Counted from the first letter of the stretch, positions 10,250 to 20,926 are shown. The stretch: 64,000 nucleotides of DNA from Mantis religiosa (GCA_030765055.1 CM060957.1:196041835-196105834), one strand, 5' to 3'. Notes: generated by a model not told the origin, from the sequence alone. Numbers and translations are program-made.

Positions 10250-10705
10250 CTTAGTATTATTACCAATTGATGAAGTTTCTATTTCCAGCCACCAAAGTTC
10301 TTCTTTAATTTCAATTTTGTTATCAATTTTATGATCACTGTTGTATTTTTTATCAATCATTTCAGGATCCTCTAGAAGAAATTCCCCTTCATCCTGCTCA
10401 ACTTCATTGCTTTTATCCATCTCACAGCTGTTGCTCCATATATAAGTTTCACTCTTAATCATTTTTGCAAGTTCTTTGATAAAAGGAGTCTCTGACTTAA
10501 TTTCTGTTTTGACTGTCATGTCACAATCAGTATCCAGAAGTACAGTATCAGTACTTGTCTTTATAGAAACAACCTTCTGAAAGAACTCTCTCTCATTCTG
10601 TGAGGTTATGTCATCTGTGAGGAGATCCTCTTCTTTGATATCTATTCTCTTATCCATTTCCAATCGCTTTTGAATCAGATGGAGATTTTGTTTTTAGAAA
10701 CAAAT
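10250..10705 (-). pseudogene. Inverted duplicate of the zinc-finger-gene acidic exon
   Basis: On the minus strand an acceptor TTACAG precedes 10705 and a donor GTAAGT follows 10250. The ATG at 10657 opens 136 codons starting MDKRIDIKEEDLLTDDIT and ending at AAG before the donor. It aligns without gaps to the exon at 37277-37732, about 80% identical over 136 residues by hand count, with both splice sites conserved. Lysine-acidic motifs (IKEE, VKTE, IKSE) recur, of the type used for SUMO attachment. The frame is fully open. No matching small exon or finger array is found downstream on this strand before position 1, only mobile elements. It is either a fragment or the first coding exon of a gene whose fingers lie off the window, so pseudogene is a tentative label. 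Confidence 0.8.
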
Positions 10706-11490
10706 CTGTAACGAGAGAAATATATTATATATACTAAAAAATATGCATAAATTTTACAATTACTTTCTTTGAATCCATCAATAATTGTTCAAATGACACT
10801 AGACAACAGTGTTCTGTTATTGTAGAAACAACTTCTTGGAAAGCCTCAAGTATATCAAGGTTATGTCCAGAACTCAAACTACAGATACTTGTCTCTTTAT
10901 GTCAATGCTATTATCACTTCAGCTAGCTTACTGAGGAAATGTACCAATGTTAAACCTGCTAGTGTATTAAAAATGTTTTGGATAAAGATCAAAGCATTGT
11001 CAGATATCAGATATACCTAAAACAAACTGCAATGTTGGGAACTATCACAGTTTGTATTTTGTAAACTGTTGTTTCATAATACTCATGAAAAATAATTTGA
11101 CAGATTAAACCTAGCAATGATTAGCGATAAAGTATATGCAGCATTACACGTCACCTTTGTGACATGATATTTCGGTATTTGATATTGCCTTTAAGAGTTA
11201 CTGCAATATTTAAATTAAACAACAACTTTAATATTTTAATAATAATACTTTAATACTTCGAACTCACGACGTTTAGTTTTGAATTGATGGCCAGTCCAAA
11301 CGTATCACTTTAACGGTCATGGCTTTTCGAATCGATTGCGCTGAGGCACCGCAGAAAATGATATGGGAATCGGTTTAGTTACTACAGCAAGACCGGGGCA
11401 TAAGTAGCAAAGTAATTCGTGCAGCAAAGGGTTAATCATAAAATATTGTCGCAGCAATGCACATAAAAGGTTCGCACATAAAAGTATAGC
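10706..11490. other. No gene recognised
   Basis: AT-rich. The first ~40 bases next to the exon acceptor still resemble the intron end before 37277 (a pyrimidine-rich stretch after TAGTATATAT). Beyond that I see no known element. Confidence 0.45.
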
Positions 11491-11500
11491 CTGCCTGCTA

Positions 11501-11890
11501 TACTTGGACATCATCATCGTCGGCAAGACTTTCAAAGACCATCTGGAAAACCTGAGCTAGATACTACAGAGACTGCAGGTGACTAACCTGAAGCTGAACG
11601 CTAAGAAACGCTAGCTCTTCCGCAAGGAACCAAACGACTTGGAACACATAGTCTCAGCAACCGGAGTAGCCACACACCCGGAGAAGACACAAGCCATGAG
11701 AGATTGGCCTCGGCCGAAGGATATGAGAGAGTTGCGCAGGTTGCTGGGGCTGTGAAGTTACTACCGCCGTTTTATCAAGGGGTTCTCCAACATCACCAAA
11801 CCCCTTATCCGCCTGACTGAAGAACACCAACCCTATGTGTGGACGGATGACGCCGAAGGCGCTTTCCGGCACCTGGAATCCTGTGCAGTG
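11501..11890 (+). pseudogene. Gypsy reverse transcriptase, C-terminal fragment
   Basis: Reads YLDIIIVGKTFKDHLENL, the catalytic box region, where the second aspartate of the usual YLDD is Ile. Then HPEKTQAMRDWPRPKDMRELRR, YYRRFIKGFSNI and KPLIRLTEE, the RT connection region, follow in shifting frames with stops near 11560, 11610 and 11755. The catalytic change and stops show it is inactive. Confidence 0.85.
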
Positions 11891-11898
11891 CTCCAATT

Positions 11899-12420
11899 TT
11901 GCGGTTTCCACAACTAGGTGGCGCATTTATTTTGAACACTGACACCAGTGACCATAGCGTTGGCGGCGTCCTATTGCAAATCCAGGACGACCATGAGCGG
12001 GTGACAGCCTACTATAGCAAGACGCTATCCAAGGCAGAGAAGAACTACTGCGTCACCCGGCGAGAGTTACTGGCAGTAGTAGAGACCTTGGAGCACTTCC
12101 AAAAGTGCCTGTATGGTCAGCCATCCCAGCTGAGGACTGACCACTCCGCCCTAATCTGGCTATTGAGTTTTAGGAACCTGGAAGGCCAGACAGCAAATTG
12201 GGTCCAGAGGCTGCAGGAATATGACTTCACCTTTGAACATCGTAAAGGGAAGAGCCACAGGAACGCAAATGCAATGTCCCGAAGACCCTGTCTAGAGGAG
12301 TGCGGCCAGTGCACAACAGTGGAAGATAAGGAACGTGCCGCAGCTGCCGAGTGGTCACGGCAGTGCCTGCGGATGACTGGGATAGCGCAGGCATGAGGAG
12401 GGAGCAGCTGGCGGACGCAG
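11899..12420 (+). pseudogene. Gypsy RNase H fragment
   Basis: A continuous frame of 165 codons: FILNTDTSDHSVGGVLLQ, YCVTRRELLAVVETLEHF, then LRTDHSALIWLLSF, which keep the acidic residues of the RNase H active site. It ends with HRKGKSHRNANAMSRRPC and continues as a worn linker to about 12465. RNase H would remove the RNA strand during reverse transcription. It is disconnected from a working RT here. Confidence 0.85.
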
Positions 12421-12469
12421 ACTTGGGGCCACTCTTAAGAGAAGTAGAGACAGGGACAAGACCAACCTG

Positions 12470-13080
12470 GTAGGATGTCGTACCAAGGAGTGCCACGTTC
12501 GAAGTCTTCCTCTGCCAATTCGACACAGTGGTTAAGCAAAAGTGGCCACCACAGGAGGCCGCACAGCTAATAGCCAGCCTCTACGGACGGGCCGCAGAAG
12601 TCCTGAACGCGGTGCGGACAGTGGCGGCGCCAAGGACATCTGGGAAACCCTGGACAACCGCCTCGGGAACCGCTTAGCCGCAGCCTACCGCAGCCAACTG
12701 AAGTAAAAAACACAGCGGCCAGGGGAGACGCAGCAGGTGTCCGCCCTGGCAATTAAACAGCTGGCCAGCAAAGCCTTGGTCGACCTAACACCTGAATTCG
12801 TATCCCGGGAAGCCGCATATACTTTCGCTGACGAGGTACGAGACGTTGAGATACGTCAGCACCTAATGCTCGGCGACTACAAAACAATCCACGAGGCGCT
12901 AACGGCAGCATTGAGGATGGAGGCGGCCAAGGTGACGGCTACTCCGGCGTCAAGAACAAGGAGAATCCTCTACAATGGAGACCGAAGCCCAGCCGAGGGA
13001 CACCGGCGAAGAACAAGTGGCGTGTGTTGGGGGTGTGGACAGCCGGGACACCAGGAAGAGGAGCCGGCAGAACGAGTAAG
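12470..13080 (+). pseudogene. Gypsy gag fragment with intact zinc knuckle
   Basis: From ATFEVF and QFDTV at ~12500 through GRAAEVLNAV to the open stretch 12737-13132 (QLASKALVDLTPEF, LMLGDYKTIHEALTAAL) and the knuckle CWGCGQPGH near 13023. The N-terminal coiled coil is missing. A short deletion and frameshift lie near 12640-12730. Confidence 0.82.
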
Positions 13081-13119
13081 GTCCGGCGTGGCGGGGAGCA
13101 CGTGGGTGCCGTGCACAAC

Positions 13120-13830
13120 TCTCCTCGCGTGACACTTCGCGCCGTCAGCCGACGGATGGATGACAGCCTCATCGCGGAAGGCTGCGCCAGAGGGAAGCCG
13201 TGCCGCGTGCTCGTAGACACCGGGTCAACCGAGACCGTCATTAGACCTGACGTAGCCAGGGGTATGCCGTCCAAGAAACCGAGCCGACCATAACAGATTA
13301 TGACGGCATCGGGTGATACCTTGCCTGTGGAGAAGGAGGCCCTGCTCAAGTTGACCTTGGGATGGAGTGCAGTGCGTCTGTGAGTGTTCGTCGCGAAGGT
13401 GGTTGAGGAGGTGATACTGGAACTTGATGTCCACAGGAGCCACGAGGCGACGGTTGACGTCGGCAGGAAGGTCCTGCGGCTCAATGAGGAACAGGTCATT
13501 ACCGGCAGCCCGAAGAACGCCTGAGAATCTGCGGGGTCGTCCTGAGGGAAGACGTGGTTGTCCCCGCGAGAAGCGAGGTGGTGGTGACGGCGCGACTGGA
13601 AAGCCAGAGGACGAAGAACTTGATGCCGGACCAGAAGACGCCTGTGCACGGACTCTGTGTAGCCAGGACATTGTTGCCGTGCCGAGAGGAGGTGCCAGTG
13701 AGGCTGCTAAACCACACAGATCCCGATCACAACGTCCAGGCCGGGACGGTTTTGGGGACGTGCGAGCCTGTGGTCAGCGTAACACCAATCGTTCAGACCG
13801 ATGAGCCGATTCAAACGCAACACCTGGGGC
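13120..13830 (+). pseudogene. Gypsy protease and linker to RT
   Basis: VTLRAVSRRMDDSLIAEG leads to the active site LVDTGSTETV near 13215. A stop at ~13290 and one at ~13381 interrupt it. VVPARSEVVVTAR follows near 13555, then the segment CARTLLPCREEVPVRLLN up to QTDEPIQTQ. This linker normally lies between protease and RT. Confidence 0.8.
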
Positions 13831-13834
13831 CCCG

Positions 13835-13937
13835 GCTGGAAGGCTTATTGGAGAGGTGCATCAAAACTCTGGAAGAACACCTGAGAAAGCTCGTGACCAG
13901 CCAGCAGCGAGACTGCGACATCAAGGTGCCACTGTTC

Positions 13938-13938
<1 letters not shown>
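13835..13938 (+). pseudogene. Gypsy integrase fragment ending in microsatellite
   Basis: LLERCIKTLEEHLRKLVTSQQ aligns with integrase at 50836-50930 (LERHIKTSEDHLRKVMAS). The protein similarity stops exactly where the TG repeat begins, after LFL. Confidence 0.75.

Positions 13939-14005
<67 letters not shown>
13939..14005 (+). repeat. (TG)n microsatellite
   Basis: 67 bp of TG dinucleotides with one interruption (TGTATG). It fuses a Gypsy integrase fragment on its left to the 3' end of a minus-strand SINE B on its right. Confidence 0.95.
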
Positions 14006-14008
<3 letters not shown>

Positions 14009-14085
14009 TTACGACCTACAACGTTAAGTCATGTCGGACGATGAAAGGAAGGGGTGAAATGATGCTCAAATGAGTTCGGGGTCCG
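14006..14085 (-). repeat. SINE family B, 3' portion
   Basis: AATTTACGACCTACAACG..TAAGTCATGTCGGACGATG...GATGCTCAAATGAG matches 62951-63020 in the same orientation. Only the 3' portion of the SINE is present; the tRNA-like head is missing. Where the intact copy has a poly-A tail (poly-T on plus), this one has the TG tract. Confidence 0.8.
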
Positions 14086-14260
14086 GGGCCGATTTGTATA
14101 TGAGTACATTAGAAATAAGGATCAACAAAGGTTTGCCTTGGATGTTCAAACTCTGGCAACGATATGTAGTTGACATCTTTGCAATAGTACCAAATAAACA
14201 AATCAGTGTTGCACTAAAACTTTTAAATATCCAATGAAAAATCATCAAGTTCACTGTAAA
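14086..14260 (+). pseudogene. Penelope-like RT, catalytic end
   Basis: Reads DLYMSTLEIRINKGLPW and LWQRYVVDIFAIVPN. The catalytic box is YVVD, while the copy at 35.8 kb keeps YVDD, so the first catalytic aspartate is lost. An in-frame stop follows near 14236. Confidence 0.82.
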
Positions 14261-15166
14261 GACGAGTATTTACCATTTTTGGATCTAAAAATGATGAGGA
14301 ATAAAAACAGACTAAACTTTGGTATTTACAGAAAACCAACACAGACAGACAACTACATAAAAGCTAATAGCTACAACCCAAGATCCCACAAACAGGCAAT
14401 CTTCAATAGTTTAGCACACAGACTGGAAGACATCCCTCTCACAGCAGAAGAATACAAAACAGAATACATCAAAATAATTGAAATAGCACAAAAAAACTTT
14501 CCCAAATCATTAGTAGACAAAAAAGTGAACTTAGCAAAAAAGAAGAAGCTTTTAAAGGAAACCACAACCCTCTCAGCTACAGAAACTAATATAATTTTCA
14601 AAAAATTCACTTACCATCCATGGGCCTATGATAAATTCAAAAAAGTCTTCAAAAAACAAAGCATTCAACTAGCACCAGTCAACCACTTCTCCTTAAAAAA
14701 CCTAATTTGCTCAAACATCAAAGATACCATTCCATCTAACAAAAAATTGGGTATATATCAAATTGAATGCAGTGACTGTAGTCAAATTTATATTGGAAAA
14801 ACCAAAAGAAATTTAGAAACAAGAGCAAAAGAACACTTTAAAAACATAAAATATAAACAATTAGAAAAATCAGCAGTTGCCACATATTTTTGGGAAAAAA
14901 ACCACAACATAAATCCAGAACCAAAACTACTAAAACATACATCAGGAAACAAGTACTATCCACATGGGAACATATCTTCATTTCAAAAAATAGGAACAAA
15001 GTATTCAATTTCGACATCCCCCCAGAAAGATTTGTTCAGCAAGTTCCTTGAACCGCCACCAGAGGAGACCCGTGACAAAATATCGTCAACTGCACCAATG
15101 AGAACCAGTCGTTGGATGGCTGAGGATAGAGGCAAAGTCTCTGAAACCTGTTCGGGAAAAATTTAA
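14234..15166 (+). CDS. Penelope-like GIY-YIG endonuclease region (310 codons, fragment)
   Basis: An open frame without its RT N-terminus. Residues ~10-30 match the RT end (YLPFLDLKMMRNKNRLNF). A lysine-rich linker follows (residues ~85-150). The GIY-YIG core lies at ~171-200: LGIYQIECSDC, then IYIGKTKRNLETRAKEH, with the tyrosines, Gly and Arg of the family. A conserved ATYFWEKNHNI follows. The nuclease would nick target DNA to prime reverse transcription. The motif is intact here, but the upstream RT is damaged, so the element is inactive. No promoter is visible. Confidence 0.8.
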   Translation: MKNHQVHCKDEYLPFLDLKMMRNKNRLNFGIYRKPTQTDNYIKANSYNPRSHKQAIFNSLAHRLEDIPLTAEEYKTEYIKIIEIAQKNFPKSLVDKKVNLAKKKKLLKETTTLSATETNIIFKKFTYHPWAYDKFKKVFKKQSIQLAPVNHFSLKNLICSNIKDTIPSNKKLGIYQIECSDCSQIYIGKTKRNLETRAKEHFKNIKYKQLEKSAVATYFWEKNHNINPEPKLLKHTSGNKYYPHGNISSFQKIGTKYSISTSPQKDLFSKFLEPPPEETRDKISSTAPMRTSRWMAEDRGKVSETCSGKI

Positions 15167-15255
15167 AAGTAAATGTTGTTTAGTGTCATTAATCGACTCC
15201 CTTTAAATTTAATTTATCATAACAACACTGTTTTCAACACTTCCAAGAAAGGAAT
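15160..15255 (+). repeat. Penelope-like terminal tail
   Basis: AAATTTAAAAGTAAATGTT...GTCATTAATCGACTCCC then TTTAAATTTAATT; shared with 4371-4443, 27497-27563 and 34759-34870. Confidence 0.8.
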
Positions 15256-15577
15256 CCCATTCTGATACCTACTTAAAAATCATTCTGGGTGGTGCACTAA
15301 TATGAAATCCATTTAGACAGTCTTAAATATAGGAAATCGACATCAAAAGCTGCAGTCACACCCTCCATGTTGCCGATTTACAACTGCTAAGGACTTAACA
15401 ACAGAAATATTGGTTTTTAGTTTAACAAGAGCTAACAAGAGTGTTAAGTTAACACTTGTTGCTGAAATGTAATTTTTGTTATAACTAATGTTAAACTCGT
15501 GCTAAGTCTAAACATCTGTTGGTGAAATCACGCATAAGTGTACTGTATTGGCTAAATGTGTGTGTGTGTGTGTGTAT
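15256..15577. other. No gene; short (GT)n at 15559-15575
   Basis: AT-rich spacer between the Penelope tail and the next LINE. It holds a short GTGTGTGTG tract directly before the LINE C-terminus. Confidence 0.5.
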
Positions 15578-16915
15578 TTAATTCTTAGAATTTGTTGATA
15601 AAATCATTTTTCTTCTTGCTTCCCAATATTTGGAGACTAGATCTTCTTGATTTTGGAGAGTTTCACATACCGTTAGATGATCGATGTTCATTAAATCGTC
15701 TTTACCACATAAACAGCACTGCGGAGAAGTTGTTAATCCAACCTTGAATAAATGGCCATTCAAACAATTGTGGCCTGTGATTAATCTGAACATTGCTACT
15801 GAATATTTTCGAGGAATTGTCTTTAGTTTGTTTTGGGGATCTTTCCAATTAAGTTTTTCAGAGGAAACTAGATAGCAGTTATATAGTTTTGTGAAGAGTG
15901 TGAGTGTGTGGTGTTTTAGGGCCCGTCGACAACAAGGTCATTTGGGCCCGGTTTTGTGAAGATGTTTTTGATTAATCTTTTAACTGTTTCATAGGGGATA
16001 TTTTGTTTCGTTGTTTGAGATATTTTGGAACCCTTCTTGGCCAACATATCTGCTTGCTCATTGCCAGAAATTCCACAGTGAGTTGGTATTCATTGGAAAA
16101 CTATATGTATATTTAAATTTTGAAGATGCTTAACCATATTATGAATTTCATTTATCTTTTCGGTTTTTGGGCAGTCATTTGAAATAATAGCCTGAATAGC
16201 TGCTTTAGAATCTGTTAAGGAAACTATGTTGGAAAGTTTATTTGACCAGGCAAATAGATTTTGTAAGGAAGTATAAATTGCATCAATTTCTCCATCAGAA
16301 CTTGCTACATAAATTCCAACATGCTTATAGAAAGAAAAGAATTTACAGGTAGCTCCTGCTCCATCTTCTTGATTATAAAGAGAGCCATCTATATAGATGT
16401 GTGTCCATTTGTCAACTGGATATCTTACATTTATGGTTTCAAGGGCATATGCTTTAGCTTCTGTAGATGAGTATTCTTTCTTTTTAAAATCTGCAAGTAA
16501 ATCTAGGTAGTATTCTAATTCAATGATGTTCAGTGGGTTATGAAGAGACATGAAAGGTTCTATTTTGGATGGGTAATTTAGTTTATTTCTTAGTTGTTGA
16601 ACTTTCTGTATGAAACCTAATTGAGTTTTCAAACTGAAGGTGGATGTGTGTTGTTTTACCCATTTATTATTATCTGGAATTCTTAAGAGCTTTTCATATG
16701 TCAAAAGGGCTTGCATTTCTAAATCTGTCATTATGGGTCTGTTACATGTAAATGCTTGTAAGGTTATTATAGGAGTAGTTTTTATAGCTCCAGTAATTAA
16801 CCTAAGAGCTTGATTTTGTGTGCGCTCCAGTATCATGGAAGTTGAAGGCGATGATGCTATCAGTACTTCTCCACAGTAATTAAGAACTGGCCTTATATAT
16901 GTATTATGTATAGTT
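15578..16915 (-). pseudogene. LINE ORF2 C-terminus: RT thumb, RNase H, Cys-rich end
   Basis: Minus-strand frame 16836-16090 opens with MILERTQNQALRLITGA, a typical post-RT segment. RNase H follows from ~residue 145: HIYIDGSLYNQEDGAGA, then DGEIDAIYTSLQNLF and VSLTDSKAAIQAI, which hold the D, E and D of the active site. The frame ends at 16090 (stop, then WNEYQLTVEF-like shifted sequence), and 15793-15578 gives FRLITGHNCLNGHL and CCLCGKDD...HLTVCE, the Cys/His end of I/Jockey-group proteins. The RT catalytic part is absent. It lies head-to-head with the next LINE, the junction being near 16917. Confidence 0.82.
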
Positions 16916-16973
16916 CATATAAAAATTTTGTGAAGCAATAACTGAAACATGTGGGTTAGAACTCGAAAGTTAT

Positions 16974-17492
16974 TTGCCGAAACTCAGGAATCCCAGAATT
17001 ATATTTAATGTTCCAGAGGATATTACTATAGACAATGCAACAGAAGCCATAATTAATCAGAATTCAGATCTGAAATTGAGCGAAAGTGAAATAATTCCTA
17101 AATTTGTGTTTGCAGATAGAAGGAAGAACAAGAATTTCATAATAGAAGTCACGTCACAAGTTCGTAGGTGCCTTTCGGGCAGGAAACTTAAATTAGGCTG
17201 GCACATATTTACTAGTGATGACTGCCTGTCAGTTACACGTTGCCATAATTGCTGTAAATACCACCATAGAGACCAGGAATGCACAAGGGAACAAGTATGT
17301 CCACATCGCTCTGGAAATCATAGAATGAATGAATGCCAAGCACCTAAAGAAAACCACCGATGCATCAATTGCATAACTTATAACAAATACAATGGATCGA
17401 AGCCTATAAGTGAGAACCATTCATCGCTTGATAAAAGCTGCCCATGCTATAAAACTGCCCCGAAGAAGAATATGGAAAAAATCGACTATTAA
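16974..17492 (+). pseudogene. R1-like ORF1 (gag-like), zinc-knuckle end
   Basis: Open for 172 codons. It starts mid-protein (PRIIFNVPEDIT) with the pre-knuckle domain that in R1-type proteins precedes three cysteine knuckles. Here they read CHNCCKYHHRDQEC, CPHRSGNHRMNEC and CINCITYNKYN...SCPCY at residues ~103-160. The second knuckle has lost its second Cys (CPHR). ORF1 would coat the element RNA. Confidence 0.8.
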
Positions 17493-17499
17493 CGTGGAT

Positions 17500-18200
17500 G
17501 GTCACGCGGACAGAGGAAAGAATTATCTACAATGTGTACAGGTTAATTTGCAACATAAAAGAATTGTAATGAATAATATTATATATAATATGAACAACAG
17601 TAACACTGACCTTGCCTTTATACAAGAACCTTACATCATACACAGTAATGTAGCGGGAGTGCCTAAATCTCTAAGAACCTATGAGAGTGGTAAGGGAAGG
17701 ACTGCTTATAAATAAGGAAGCACAGCTTATAAATAACAATGACATAGAAACCATTCTTATTACACAGCTCTCTGACGAAGACACTGTCGTCGCAGAAATA
17801 ACATACAAAAGAATGAACTTTTACACAGCTTGTTTATATTTTAATTCTACACAAGATATTGAGGTAAATTTGAGGACAATAGAACGAATTACAAACTATA
17901 TAAAGGGGAGTGGTTTATATATAGCAGCGGACACTAATGCCAGAAGTAAAACGTGGTATGACGTAACAACAAATCACAGGGGGACAGCAATGCAAGATTT
18001 TCTATCAATGTCCAACTTAAACATAGTGAATACTAGATCGGAGCCTACATTTGAAACTAGAAGAGGCAGCAGTTATATCAACCTAACTGTTGTTAACAAT
18101 AATTTGTTAAGGCATGTCAGTGAGTGGCCCTGTGGCTCTGCAGAAAGCTGCTCTGATTCACAAGATATTAACATTCAAACTTACAAAGCAGATTGAAAAG
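17500..18200 (+). pseudogene. R1-like endonuclease domain
   Basis: From VQVNLQHKRIVMNNI and LAFIQEPYI (the conserved QEP) to YIAADTNARSKTWYD and PTFETRRGSSYINLTV. A frameshift lies near 17710. In the last motif the expected Asp of IDLT is Asn, a likely loss of metal binding. In R1 elements this domain nicks a chosen target; no rDNA target is visible here. Confidence 0.82.
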
Positions 18201-20091
18201 ACATCCACAATTTGCATCGATCACATTAGAGCAAAGTACATAGTCAACAATGAAGATTTCAAGAAATTAGACAATATTTTCCTTTCCACGGTAATATCTA
18301 AATTCAATTACCACTATAATGAAGAGAACTCTCCGAAATTAGATCAGGAACTAAACAGGACAGTAGCATGTAAAATTGACGCAGAGGACATGGCAAACCT
18401 TGCCTTTTCATGTATCATAACAGCTAGTAATGCAGCCTTCAAAGTTAAACAGGTGCAGGCGATAAAAGGGAAGACGGCATCTTGGTGGACAAACTAACTA
18501 GATTGAGAAAATGGGCAAATGCACTGCGGAACAGACACCAAAGAACTGTAACCAGCAAAAATCTATGCCAGGAGAGGAAAGAAAAATACCTGGATGGGAA
18601 AAGGGAGTACGATAGGAAAATGAGAGGTGCAAAACTGAAGTCATGGAAAGCGTTTGCACAATATGTGGCGATACCAATCCTTGGGGTTTAGTATACAAAT
18701 TAGCTTCCAGCAAACTCCGAACTGCTGTGAGATTGACTACCCTACAAAAAGACATGGAACATTTACCACAGATACTGAAAATACAATCAAGCATGTTAGA
18801 ACACTTTGTACCCGAAGACAATCAAGATAGTGACAAAGAATTGCACAAACAAATTAGGATAGAAATTGAAGAACCCATCAATACTAATGATGATAAACCT
18901 TTCACAACTGCAGAAATCATCATTAATATACAAAAATTCAATCCACAGAAATCTCCTGGGAAGGACTGCTTATCTAGCAACATAATTACAAGAGCTTTCC
19001 AAAATCTCCCTATATTCTCCACGCAAGTACACAACACATGTTTAAAGAAGGGATGCCTTCCAAAAGCTTGGAAGCAGTCCATTGTTATTAGAAATAATTA
19101 AGCCCAGAAATGAAGACTGCCAAGATGCATCAAAATACAGACCAGTAAGCCTATTAAATAGCGGAGGTAAAGCACTAAAGTACTAAACTGATGATTGACA
19201 GAATACTACACCATATTTACAGCAATAATTTGTTACACAATAACCAGTTTGGATTTACCCCAGCAATTGGGAGCAGTGGACGCTGCAATGGAAGTTAAAT
19301 CTTTCATTAATAAATGCTTGAAGTCAAAACAAATTGTAGTAGTCGTTAGTCTTAATGTCAAAGGTGCCTTTGATGCAGCTTGGTGGCCTAGCATAATCAA
19401 GAATCTAAGACAGTTTAGATGTCCTAAGAATTTATATAATTTAGCAAACAATTACTTCAGCAACAGAAGAGCAGTATTTTCAGTGAGCAACTATACAGCA
19501 GAAAGAGAAGTACAGAAAGTCTGCCCTCAAGGATCATGCTGTGGTCCAGCTTTCTGGAACATAATGTACAACTTGATGCTGAATTTAGAATATGATCAAC
19601 GGACAAGAGTGATTGCCTTCGCATGCAACCTGGTAGTAATAACAAGAGGAGCATACAAATCAGAAGCAGAGAACGTTGTAAATCACGATCTTAGAAAAAT
19701 CCAAAAATGGGCTGATGAAAACAAAATTCAATTTAACCAAAAGAAATCCAAGGTTCTATTTATCACAAGAAGAAGAAATGCAGATAGAGATGTCAACATA
19801 TTTTTGAATCATCATAAACTTAAACAAACCGAAGAAATAAAATACCTCGGAATATATTTAGTTAGTAAATTTACCTCCAACGCGCACATTGAATATACTG
19901 CAGATAAAACAATCTCGTTGGTTCATATGTTAGCAAGAACAGCAAAGCTACAATGGGGGCTAGGTCACAAAACACTTAAGACATTCTATGAAGGAGCTAT
20001 AGTCCCTGTATTGACATATGGAGCTCCTGTGTGGATAGATGCGACACGGAAGAATAAAAATATTGTAAAATATAGAAGAATTCAAAGATGA
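18200..20091 (+). pseudogene. R1-like reverse transcriptase, catalytic aspartates lost
   Basis: Linker 18200-18700 has shifts. RT fingers follow at 18900-19100 (NPQKSPGKDCL), then the frame 19195-20091: VVVSLNVKGAFDAAWWPSI, VCPQGSCCGPAFWNIMYN, and the position of the catalytic box, AFACNLVVITRG, where the family has AFADDLVV. Both metal-binding aspartates are replaced (Cys-Asn). KYLGIYLVSKF, then YEGAIVPVLTYGAPVW close the domain. It cannot polymerise. Confidence 0.85.
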
Positions 20092-20099
20092 ATTAACAT

Positions 20100-20926
20100 A
20101 AAAATAACAAAAGCATATAGAACTCTCTCGATTGAGGCATCATGCGTACCAGCTGGAGTATGTCCCATAGAAATAACTATAGAGGAAAAAGTCCCAATAT
20201 ATCTGGCAAAAAAAAAGTCACATAGCAGAGTTCGACAAACCATTAGAAGTAAAACACTGGCAACATCCTGCCGAAGTGGAAACGATTGAGGAGGTGAACA
20301 AAGATACCATATATAGAATGGAAGCATACACAGATGGAAGTAAAATGGGGGAGAAAGTTGGCACAGCAGGAATTATATTTGAAAACAGAATTATGACACA
20401 CCAGTTAAAATTCAAATTGCATGGCCACTGCCCTAACAATCAAGCCAAACAATTTGCTATTTTGAAAGTACTAGAGAGATTAGAAGAAGTTTATTATGCA
20501 AGTTCAATAGATAGAAACAGAACCGTTGCAATATACACTGACAGCAGAATTACTATATATCTACTGAGAAACAACTGGAAAATAAATTGACTAATTGCAT
20601 CTATCAAAGACAATTTAAACCATTTAAATTGGATGATCCACTTTGGCTGGGTTAAAGGCCACTGCAGAATAAAAGGGAATGAATCAGCACATAGGCTTGC
20701 AAAATGCGCTGCTATCGAAGATACAAAAATAGTGTACGACAAAATACCAAAAGACGTAATAGTAACGAGAGCGAAGGAATATGGACTCAACAGGTGGCAG
20801 CAAGTATGGACGAGCACAACGAAAGTCTGCAATGTTAACTGGCCATGGAAAATTAAATGCATCTTATACCAATTTAGAATAATGAATAACCCATTCTGTC
20901 CTTGCGGAGAGCAGACCGTTAACTAA
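20100..20926 (+). pseudogene. R1-like RNase H domain and C-terminus
   Basis: MEAYTDGSKMGEKVGTAGI, then AIYTDSRITIYLL, a stop near 20588, and MIHFGWVKGHCRIKGNESAHRLAK, the full RNase H signature including the terminal GNExAD/H motif. The normal Glu between the two Asp motifs reads Q-F-A (NQAKQFAIL). A Cys-rich end, CPCGEQTVN, is visible near 20900. Confidence 0.82.

Larger units (their letters stand above)
11491..13938 (+). mobile_element. Rearranged Ty3/Gypsy copy (order RT-RNase H-gag-protease-integrase)
   Basis: Same family as 5400-8179, but its segments are out of order. The end of RT and RNase H come first (11501-12420), then gag (12470-13080), protease (13120-13600), the protease-RT linker (13600-13830), then a piece of integrase (13840-13938) that stops at a (TG)n tract. 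No LTRs are recognisable. The normal order is gag-protease-RT-RNase H-integrase, so a gag-protease block sits between RNase H and integrase. Confidence 0.82.
14086..15255 (+). mobile_element. Penelope-like element, 5'-truncated
   Basis: RT C-terminal sequence, then an open frame with a GIY-YIG endonuclease, then the terminal tail ending at AAGAAAGGAAT. The same tail ends the minus-strand copy at 34759. Penelope-like elements are retroelements that pair RT with a GIY-YIG nuclease. Confidence 0.87.
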
